Positions 5,494-11,436 of a stretch of DNA of 12,362 nucleotides are shown here, piece after piece. The notes under the pieces are model-generated. The model had not been told where the DNA came from and made no database searches. It was given only the letters and a program-made list of their open reading frames with translations. The translations under genes and the position numbers were made by a program. Every line of letters starts with the position of its first letter. Position 1 is the stretch's first letter. This DNA comes from Actinomycetota bacterium (GTDB lineage: Bacteria > Actinomycetota > Acidimicrobiia > Acidimicrobiales > AC-25): positions 25,085-37,446 of the forward strand of contig VAXF01000033.1 of the NCBI GenBank assembly GCA_005888395.1, written 5' to 3'.

Positions 5494-6030
5494 ATGGCAC
5501 GGGTCAAGCGCGCCGTCCACGGTCGCAAGCACCGCCGCGCCGTCCTCGAGGAGGCGAAGGGCTACTACGGCAACAAGAGCCGCTCGTTCCGCTCGGCCAA
5601 CGAGCAGCTCATGCACTCGGCGCGGTACGCCTACCGCGACCGGCGGGCGCGCAAGGGCGACTTCCGGCAGCTCTGGATCCAGCGCATCAATGCTGCCGCT
5701 CGCGCCAACGACATGAGCTACAGCCGCTTCGTCAACGGCCTCCGCGTCGCCGGCGTCGACCTCGACCGCAAGGTGCTGGCCGACATTGCCGTGCGCGACC
5801 CGCAGGCGTGGCACGGGTCAAGCGCGCCGTCCACGGTCGCAAGCACCGCCGCGCCGTCCTCGAGGAGGCGAAGGGCTACTACGGCAACAAGAGCCGCTCG
5901 TTCCGCTCGGCCAACGAGCAGCTCATGCACTCGGCGCGGTACGCCTACCGCGACCGGCGGGCGCGCAAGGGCGACTTCCGGCAGCTCTGGATCCAGCGCA
6001 TCAATGCTGCCGCTCGCGCCAACGACATGA
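5494..6030 (+). pseudogene. rplT: 50S ribosomal protein L20, copy 1, 3'-truncated by tandem duplication
   Basis: Residues 1-105 are perfectly ordinary bL20, from MARVKRAVHGRKHRRAVLEE through SYSRFVNGLRVAGVDL to VRDPQA. At 5809 the frame runs into a second copy of the same gene in the wrong frame, adding 73 foreign residues rich in Ser, Thr, Arg and Ala up to a stop at 6030, 178 residues in all. The last 15 native residues are lost. L20 is an early assembly protein of the 50S subunit that binds 23S rRNA. Copy 1 has the native start context, one base after the rpmI stop, so it is probably the copy that ribosomes enter first. Whether a protein with this tail could join a ribosome is doubtful. 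If the duplication is an assembly error, the real gene is copy 1's start joined to copy 2's end. Confidence 0.75.
5495..5808 (+). repeat. 314-bp direct tandem repeat, unit 1
   Basis: This unit runs from the second base of the first rplT start codon to the last base of codon 105. It is followed at once by unit 2 at 5809-6122. By eye the two units agree at 312 of 314 positions. The differences are T5787 against C6101 and C5796 against T6110. The unit length is not a multiple of three. Confidence 0.97.
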
Positions 6031-6170
6031 GCTACAGCCGCTTCGTCAACGGCCTCCGCGTCGCCGGCGTCGACCTCGACCGCAAGGTGCTGGCCGACAT
6101 CGCCGTGCGTGACCCGCAGGCGTTCGCCACTCTCGTCCAGGTCGCGCAGGAGGCTCAGCCCCGGCCCTGA
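5808..6170 (+). CDS. rplT: 50S ribosomal protein L20, copy 2, intact
   Basis: This is a complete 120-residue bL20, identical to copy 1 through residue 105 and then carrying the natural end FATLVQVAQEAQPRP. The start is a GTG whose first G is the last base of repeat unit 1 and whose TG comes from the original ATG, so the codon was made by the duplication junction. No proper ribosome site precedes it: the only purines (GCAGGC) are one or two bases away. The GTG lies inside the copy 1 frame, which continues to 6030, so efficient separate initiation would be surprising. A -1 shift near the junction would instead produce a linked L20-L20 protein. As the only intact L20 in view, it, or a single gene collapsed from both copies, should be the functional one. 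Confidence 0.85.
   Translation: MARVKRAVHGRKHRRAVLEEAKGYYGNKSRSFRSANEQLMHSARYAYRDRRARKGDFRQLWIQRINAAARANDMSYSRFVNGLRVAGVDLDRKVLADIAVRDPQAFATLVQVAQEAQPRP
5809..6122 (+). repeat. 314-bp direct tandem repeat, unit 2
   Basis: This second unit of the rplT tandem duplication directly abuts unit 1. Unique sequence resumes after the shared GCAGGCGT, where unit 1 continues GGCACGG and unit 2 continues TCGCCAC. Only about one base of microhomology is visible at the junction, so there are no flanking repeats that would explain ordinary recombination. Confidence 0.97.
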
Positions 6171-6193
6171 GCCTCTCGCTGCGGCACCACGAC

Positions 6194-6952
6194 GTGAAGC
6201 GGCTCCGCCGCCTCCTGTCGCGCAGGCGGGCGCGCGACGCCGAGCAGGCGTTCGTGCTCGAGGGGACAACGATCGTCGACGAGGCCCTCGACGCGGGTAT
6301 CGAGCTGGAAGCCGTCTTCGTGACCGCGGGTGCCGCCGAGTCGACCCTGGATCGGGCGGCGGCCGCGGGAGTCGCGGTGCGCGAGCTCGCGCCGGGCGTG
6401 ATCGAGCGGGTCGCGGACACGGTCACGCCGCAGCCCGTGCTCGCGGTGGCGCGGTATCTGGACGCGCCCCTCGAGATCGTGCAGGACGTCACGCTCGCGG
6501 TCGTGTGTGTCGGCGTGAGCGACCCGGGCAACGCGGGCACGCTCCTGCGCAGCGCCGAAGCGGCGGGGGTGGGGGCGGTAGTCTGCTGTGACGGTTCCGT
6601 CGACGTGTACAACCCCAAGACCGTGAGAGCGTCGGCCGGGGCTCTGTTCCATGTGCCGGTCGTGGCGGGAGGCGACGCGGTGGCGGTACTCGATCGCATC
6701 GGCGGCTGGGGCCTCCGGCGACTGGGCGCGGCACCGTCCGGGGGGGACGACTACACGAACGTCGACCTGGCCGGCCCGACGGCCTTCGTGGTCGGCAACG
6801 AGGCCCACGGGCTGCCACCCGCACTAGGGCGCTCGCTCGACGGGCACGTCACCATCCCGATGGCGGGCCGCGCCGAGTCGCTCAACGTCGGCACGGCAAC
6901 CGCGATCCTCTGCTTCGAGGCCGCGCGTCAGCGCCGGGAACCACGGCCATGA
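6194..6952 (+). CDS. SpoU/TrmH-family RNA 2'-O-methyltransferase (TsnR-like)
   Basis: This 252-residue SPOUT methyltransferase transfers a methyl group from S-adenosylmethionine to a ribose 2'-OH in rRNA or tRNA. The three SpoU motifs are visible: SDPGNAGTLLRSAEAAG around 109-125 with N113 and R119, FVVGNEAHGLP (198-208), and IPMAGRAESLNVGTA (221-235), which forms the knotted SAM site. An N-terminal substrate-binding segment (FVLEGTTIVDEAL) precedes them. Its place after rplT matches the tsnR-annotated gene of Mycobacterium; the exact target nucleotide cannot be read. The GTG at 6194 lacks a nearby ribosome site. AGGAGG at 6148-6153 and an in-frame LSLRHHDVKRLRR reading suggest a possible CTG start at 6167, overlapping the rplT stop, which would add nine residues. 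The stop overlaps the next ATG (ATGA). Confidence 0.9.
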   Translation: MKRLRRLLSRRRARDAEQAFVLEGTTIVDEALDAGIELEAVFVTAGAAESTLDRAAAAGVAVRELAPGVIERVADTVTPQPVLAVARYLDAPLEIVQDVTLAVVCVGVSDPGNAGTLLRSAEAAGVGAVVCCDGSVDVYNPKTVRASAGALFHVPVVAGGDAVAVLDRIGGWGLRRLGAAPSGGDDYTNVDLAGPTAFVVGNEAHGLPPALGRSLDGHVTIPMAGRAESLNVGTATAILCFEAARQRREPRP

Positions 6953-8010
6953 GCGAACGCGCGCTGCTCGACCTGCTGCCGGACGCCGTGATCCGGCTCG
7001 ACGCCGAACGCCGCGTTGTCGAGGGGAACGCGTCGCTCGAGGCGCTCACCGGCTACTCGCTCGTCGAGATGCGCGGCAAGCCGCTGGGCGATCTGCTCGA
7101 CCCACGCGGTCGGGACGGCAAGCCGATCTGGGTCGAGGGATGGGATCCTGCGACGCGCCTTCGGTCGGTTGTGCGCATCCCGGAGCAGGAGATCGAGATC
7201 CGTCGGGCCGACGACAAGGCGCTCCGCGTCAACGTCACCGGCGCCTACGAGCGCGACAGCGACGGACGCCTGGAAGGCGCCGTTCTCGTACTGCGCGAGT
7301 CGGCTCGACGAGCGCATGTCGCTGCTGCCGGCATCGAGATCGTCTCGACCGTGAGCCACGAGCTGCGCTCCCCGCTCACCTCGGTCAAGGGGTACACGAG
7401 CCTGCTCCTCAACCGGTGGGACCGCCTCAAGGACGAGCAGAAGCGGATGATGCTCGAACAGGTCCACCACGACGCCGACCGGGTCACGCGTCTCATCACC
7501 GAGCTGCTCGACATCAGCCGACTCGAGACCGGTCGCCTGGTGCTGCGTCGGGAGATGGTCGACCTGGCCGAGCTGGTCGACCGTGTCCTCGAGAAGGTGG
7601 GCATGGAGTACCCGGACCTCGAAGCCGAGGTCGCACTGCCCGAGGAGTGCCCCCGCGTCTACGCCGACCCCGACAAGGTCCAGCAGGTGCTCACCAACCT
7701 GGTGGAGAACGCGGTGAAGTACGCGAGTCCGAAGGGGCTGCGCGTGCGCGGCGAAGCCGACGGCGACGCCATCGCCGTCTCTGTCGTCGATGTCGGGGAG
7801 GGCATCCCGCCGAACGACCTCCATCGGATCTTCACGAAGTTCTTCCGCCGGGCCGAGACTCGTCCGACCGGGTCCGGCCTCGGGCTCTGGATCAGCCGCG
7901 GCCTGGTCGAGGCGCACGGCGGCCAGCTCACGGCAGCGTCAATTCCCGGCAAGGGGTCCACCTTCCGCTTTACCCTGCCCCTCACCACCTTCGAGGAGTT
8001 CCAAGGGTAA
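6949..8010 (+). CDS. soluble PAS-domain sensor histidine kinase
   Basis: This 353-residue kinase has no membrane segment or signal peptide, so it senses something inside the cell. Residues 1-117 form a PAS domain (LLDLLPDAVIRLDAERRVV...ALTGYSLVEMRGK). The HisKA dimerisation helix follows with the phospho-accepting H137 in VSTVSHELRSPLTSVKGY. The ATPase domain has the N box NLVENAVKYA (N254), the G1 box DVGEGIP (281-287) and the G2 box GSGLGLW (308-314). It should autophosphorylate at H137 and pass the phosphate to a response regulator, but no regulator gene is in the window, so it is an orphan here. Its ATG overlaps the methyltransferase stop by four bases, and pheS begins directly after its TAA, so it is embedded in a translation operon. 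All key residues are present. Confidence 0.93.
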   Translation: MSERALLDLLPDAVIRLDAERRVVEGNASLEALTGYSLVEMRGKPLGDLLDPRGRDGKPIWVEGWDPATRLRSVVRIPEQEIEIRRADDKALRVNVTGAYERDSDGRLEGAVLVLRESARRAHVAAAGIEIVSTVSHELRSPLTSVKGYTSLLLNRWDRLKDEQKRMMLEQVHHDADRVTRLITELLDISRLETGRLVLRREMVDLAELVDRVLEKVGMEYPDLEAEVALPEECPRVYADPDKVQQVLTNLVENAVKYASPKGLRVRGEADGDAIAVSVVDVGEGIPPNDLHRIFTKFFRRAETRPTGSGLGLWISRGLVEAHGGQLTAASIPGKGSTFRFTLPLTTFEEFQG

Positions 8011-9045
8011 GTGGAGGCAAGCGAGCTTCAGCAGATCTACGACGACGCGGTCTTCCGCGCTCTCGAGGCCCGCACGCTCGGCGAGCTGCGCGTCGTCGAG
8101 AGCGAGACCCTCGGCAAGCGATCGCCGCTGTCGGCGCTGCACCAGCGGCTCGGCTCACTTGCGCCCGACGAGCGGCGCGACGCGGGACGCACGCTGAACG
8201 AGACGCGGGCGCGTATCGAGGGGATATTCGCCCGGCGGCTGGGCGAGCTCGAGGTCGAAGAGCGGCGGCGGCAGCTGAACGACGAGCGCCTCGACCTCAC
8301 CGAGGTGCTGCGCGGGCCCGAGCGCGGTCACCTCCATCTCGTCACCCAGACACGCGACGCGCTCGAGGACGTGTTCGTGGGCATGGGTTTCGGCGTCGCC
8401 GAGGGGCCGGAGGTGGAGACCGACTGGTACAACTTCGAGGCCCTCAACATCCCGCCGGCCCATCCGGCGCGGAGCCTCTGGGACACGCTGTACCTGAAGT
8501 GGGGCGAGCCCGAGAGCACACTCCTGCGTACCCACACCTCCCCGGTTCAGATTCGGGTGATGCAGTCGCAGGGCCCGCCAATCTATTCGGTGATGCCGGG
8601 GCGCTGCTACCGGCAGGAGACCTCCGACGCGCGCCACCTGGCGGTCTTCCACCAGATCGAGGGTCTCGTCGTCGACCACGGCATCACGTTCGGTCACCTG
8701 GCCGGCACGATCGAGGCGTTCACCAATGCCTACTTCGGCGCCAAGATCCACTCGCGGCTGCGGCCGTCGTACTACCCGTTCACAGAGCCCTCCGCCGACT
8801 TCGAGGTGGGCTGCATCTTCTGCGACGGCGCCGGGTGCCGCGTCTGCTCGCACACGGGCTGGATCGAGCTCGGTGGCTGCGGCATGGTTCACCCCAACGT
8901 CTTCGGCGCCGTCGGGATCGACGCGGAGGAGTGGACGGGCTTCGCCTTCGGCTTCGGCATCGACCGGCTGGCGATGATCCGTCACGACTTCGACGACCTG
9001 CGCTATCTCCTCACCAACGACGTCCGCTTCCTGAGACAATTCTGA
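8011..9045 (+). CDS. pheS: phenylalanyl-tRNA synthetase, alpha subunit
   Basis: This 344-residue subunit of the cytoplasmic (alpha-beta)2 enzyme charges tRNA-Phe. Residues 1-90 form the N-terminal coiled-coil arm that contacts tRNA. The class II core follows: motif 1 around PEVETDWYNFEALNIPPAHP, motif 2 with AVFHQIEGLVVD (from 211), and motif 3 GFAFGFGIDRLAMIRH (from 310). TEPSADFEV marks the phenylalanine pocket. A small insert holds C268, C271, C276 and C279 (C-x2-C-x4-C-x2-C), which looks able to bind zinc; similar inserts occur in some other bacterial PheS proteins. The GTG start follows the kinase TAA with no gap and is preceded by AAGGG close by. The stop overlaps the pheT ATG by one base (TGATG). 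Confidence 0.97.
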   Translation: MEASELQQIYDDAVFRALEARTLGELRVVESETLGKRSPLSALHQRLGSLAPDERRDAGRTLNETRARIEGIFARRLGELEVEERRRQLNDERLDLTEVLRGPERGHLHLVTQTRDALEDVFVGMGFGVAEGPEVETDWYNFEALNIPPAHPARSLWDTLYLKWGEPESTLLRTHTSPVQIRVMQSQGPPIYSVMPGRCYRQETSDARHLAVFHQIEGLVVDHGITFGHLAGTIEAFTNAYFGAKIHSRLRPSYYPFTEPSADFEVGCIFCDGAGCRVCSHTGWIELGGCGMVHPNVFGAVGIDAEEWTGFAFGFGIDRLAMIRHDFDDLRYLLTNDVRFLRQF

Positions 9046-11384
9046 TGCGCGTCTCTCTCTCCTGGCTGCGTGACTTCGCGCCCATCGAGCACGACCCCGC
9101 CGACGTCGCCACGGCTCTCGACGACCTGGGTCTCGTCGTCGAGGCCATGGAGCGGCTGGGGGAGGACTTCGCGGGCGTGGTCGTGGCTCGAGTGCTCGAG
9201 ACGCGGCCGCATCCCAACGCCGACAAGCTCCAGCTCGTCGAGGTCGACGCCGGCGGGGACGAACGCGTTCAGGTCGTGTGTGGGGCGTTCAACTTCGGGC
9301 CCGGCGACCTCGTGCCGCTCGCGCCCGTCGGCGCCCGCCTGCCCGAGCTCGAGATCACGCGTCGCCAGATCCGCGGCGAGTGGTCGAACGGCATGCTGTG
9401 CTCCGGTGCCGAGCTGCACATCTCCGACGACCATGCCGGCATCCTCGTCCTGCCCGGCGACGTGGAGCCTGGCGTGCCACTTGCCGAGGCCCTCGGCGTG
9501 CAGGCCGACGTGGTCTTCGACCTCGACGTGTCGCCCAACCGGCCCGACGCGCTTTCGGTTGCGGGCGTGGCCCGCGACGTGGCTGCCAAGCTCGGTGTGC
9601 CGTTCGCCGTCCCCGACTACGAGGTGCCGGGAGCGGGGGGCAGCACGGACGCGTTGGTGAAGGTGCGGTCACGCGACCTGTGCCCGCGTTTCACGGCGAT
9701 CGTGGTGGCCGACGTCGAGGTGCGGCCGTCGCCCGGGTGGCTGGCCACTCGCCTGACGACCGCGGGCATGCGCCCGATCAACAACGTCGTCGACGTGTCC
9801 AACTACGTGATGCTCGAGCTCGGCCACCCGAACCATCCGTACGATCTCGACCGGCTCGCGGGTGGCGGGTTGCTCGTGCGGCGGGGACGCGCCGGAGGCG
9901 AGACCGTCGTCACCCTCGACGACGTGTCCCGTTCCGTCGGGTCCGATGACTGTCTGATCTGCGACGCGGAGGGCACGCCCGTCGGCATCGGCGGGATATT
10001 GGGCGGTGCGGCATCGGAGATCGCCGACACCACGGCGCGCGTGCTGCTCGAGACGGCGTACTTCGACCGGATGGCGATCGCCCGCACGTCAAAACGACTC
10101 GGCCTGCGCACGGAGGCCTCGGCCAGGTTCGAGCGGGGTGTCGATCCCGAGGGAATCGAACGGGCCGTGGCCCGGTTCTGCTCGCTGCTGGCCGCCGAGG
10201 GTGCCACCGTCGCCGGGGCGCTCACCGACGTGCGGGCACGACGTCGGGCGACGAAGCCCGTGCGCGTCCGGACGGCGCGGGTCAACGCCGTGCTGGGTAC
10301 CGCGCTCACGACCGACGAGATCAAGGGCTACCTCGATCCGATCGGGTTCGCTGCCCGCCCGGTTGGCAGGAGCGCCCTCAACGTCGCCATCCCGACGTGG
10401 CGGCCCGACAGCGACAGCGAGATCGACGTCATCGAGGAGGTCGCCCGCCACCACGGCTACTCGCGGGTCGACCGGTCGATGCCGCCGGTGAACCGTGTCG
10501 GTGCTCTTACCGCGTACCAGCGCGACCGCCGGCGGGTACGCGACGTCCTCGCGGGGGCCGGCGTCTGGGAGGCGTGGACCACGACATTCCTCGCGCCCGA
10601 CGACCTCGCGCGCGCCGGGCTGCCGGCCGACGCCGTCGAGGTCGCCAACCCGCTCGTGGCCGAGGAGTCCGTCCTGCGCACCTCGCTGCTCCCGGGCCTG
10701 CTGAAGGCGATCGTCTACAACGCGTCCCACCAGAACGGGGGAGTGCACCTGTTCGAGATCGGCCACGTGTTCCGCGCCGGCGCGGCCGATGCGGAGCGAC
10801 CTGACGAGTACGAGCTCCTCGCCGTCGCCCTCGCCGGCGGCGACGCCGCCGCGGCGAAACGGGTGTGGGACGTGCTGGCGGACGCGCTGCGGCTGGAGCC
10901 GCTGAGCGTGACCGGGGCCGAGCTCGCCGGCCTGCACCCGACCCGCACCGGTCGCATCGAGGGCCTGGGCGCGATCGGCGAGGTCGACCCGGGCGTCCTC
11001 GCCGCCTATGGCGTCGAGGAGCGCGTGGGATGGTTCGAGGTCGACCTCGAACGTCTCCTCGCCGCCTCGCGGCAACCGGAGACGTACAACCCGGTGAGCC
11101 GCTTCCCGTCCGCCGATATCGATCTCGCGTTCGTCGTCGACCACGCCGTGCCCGCGGGCGCCGTCGAGCAGACCCTGCGGGACGCGGGCGGCGAGCTGCT
11201 GGTGGAGCTCCGCCTGTTCGACGTGTTCCGCGGCCCGCAGCTCGGCGACGGCCGCCGCAGCCTCGCCTACCGGCTCAGGCTCAACGCCCTCGACCGCACC
11301 CTGACCGACGACGAGGTCGCAGAGGCGCGCCGCCGCTGCATCGACGCCGTCGAGTCGGCCCACCGGGCACAGCTGCGCGCCTGA
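9045..11384 (+). CDS. pheT: phenylalanyl-tRNA synthetase, beta subunit
   Basis: This 779-residue subunit is full length for a bacterial PheT. It opens MRVSLSWLRDF. An OB-fold tRNA-binding domain occupies about 40-150 (ADKLQLVEVDAG...NGMLCSGAEL). The B3/B4 editing domain follows (PRFTAIVVADVEV, RPINNVVDVSNYVMLELGHP, YDLDRL), which hydrolyses mischarged Tyr-tRNA-Phe. The B5 region comes next (IPTWRPDSDSEIDVIEEVARHHGY), then a catalytic-like domain (NPLVAEESVLRTSLLPGLL, HLFEIGHVF). It closes with an anticodon-binding B8 domain (SRFPSADIDLAFVV...LAYRLRLNALDRTLTDDEV). The start is the ATG overlapping the pheS stop; the same frame stays open further upstream but is unconserved there. It is probably the last gene of the operon, although no clear terminator lies in the 52 bases before argC. 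Confidence 0.97.
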   Translation: MRVSLSWLRDFAPIEHDPADVATALDDLGLVVEAMERLGEDFAGVVVARVLETRPHPNADKLQLVEVDAGGDERVQVVCGAFNFGPGDLVPLAPVGARLPELEITRRQIRGEWSNGMLCSGAELHISDDHAGILVLPGDVEPGVPLAEALGVQADVVFDLDVSPNRPDALSVAGVARDVAAKLGVPFAVPDYEVPGAGGSTDALVKVRSRDLCPRFTAIVVADVEVRPSPGWLATRLTTAGMRPINNVVDVSNYVMLELGHPNHPYDLDRLAGGGLLVRRGRAGGETVVTLDDVSRSVGSDDCLICDAEGTPVGIGGILGGAASEIADTTARVLLETAYFDRMAIARTSKRLGLRTEASARFERGVDPEGIERAVARFCSLLAAEGATVAGALTDVRARRRATKPVRVRTARVNAVLGTALTTDEIKGYLDPIGFAARPVGRSALNVAIPTWRPDSDSEIDVIEEVARHHGYSRVDRSMPPVNRVGALTAYQRDRRRVRDVLAGAGVWEAWTTTFLAPDDLARAGLPADAVEVANPLVAEESVLRTSLLPGLLKAIVYNASHQNGGVHLFEIGHVFRAGAADAERPDEYELLAVALAGGDAAAAKRVWDVLADALRLEPLSVTGAELAGLHPTRTGRIEGLGAIGEVDPGVLAAYGVEERVGWFEVDLERLLAASRQPETYNPVSRFPSADIDLAFVVDHAVPAGAVEQTLRDAGGELLVELRLFDVFRGPQLGDGRRSLAYRLRLNALDRTLTDDEVAEARRRCIDAVESAHRAQLRA

Positions 11385-11401
11385 TCCCACGTCGGGAGCA
11401 T

Positions 11402-11430
11402 TTGCATAGTCATACGGATGACCGTATGAT
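11402..11430 (+). promoter_or_regulatory. sigma-70-type promoter of a leaderless argC mRNA
   Basis: TTGCAT (11402-11407) and TATGAT (11425-11430) are separated by 17 bases, the optimal spacing. Six bases (CTCTCG) then lead to the argC ATG at 11437, so the transcript should start at or next to the start codon. No Shine-Dalgarno sequence is present. This is the best-looking promoter in the window and would make argC independent of the phe operon. Confidence 0.65.
11410..11429 (+). promoter_or_regulatory. palindromic operator over the argC -10 box, probable ArgR site
   Basis: TCATACGG, four bases (ATGA), then CCGTATGA form a perfect 8-bp inverted repeat that covers most of the -10 box and spacer, so a bound protein would block RNA polymerase. 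An ArgR-type arginine repressor is the natural candidate in front of argC. The adjoining TTGCATAGTCATAC (11402-11415) also resembles, as I recall it, the mycobacterial ARG box (TTGCAT and ATGCAA halves). The match is partial, so the regulator is inferred. Confidence 0.5.
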
Positions 11431-11436
11431 CTCTCG

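Noticed and set aside
5718..6269. A minus-strand frame across the rplT repeat that shows the same long peptide repeated.
   Set aside because: The repeated peptide only reflects the 314-bp DNA duplication read in antisense.
7140..9044. The pheT frame stays open about 1.9 kb upstream, which would make a 1414-residue fusion.
   Set aside because: The extension is an Arg/Ala/Pro-rich shadow of the kinase and pheS genes. Conserved PheT sequence begins exactly at ATG 9045, which overlaps the pheS stop.
11385..11436. A terminator between pheT and argC.
   Set aside because: The only inverted repeat there lacks a T run and coincides with the argC -10 box, so it is better read as an operator.
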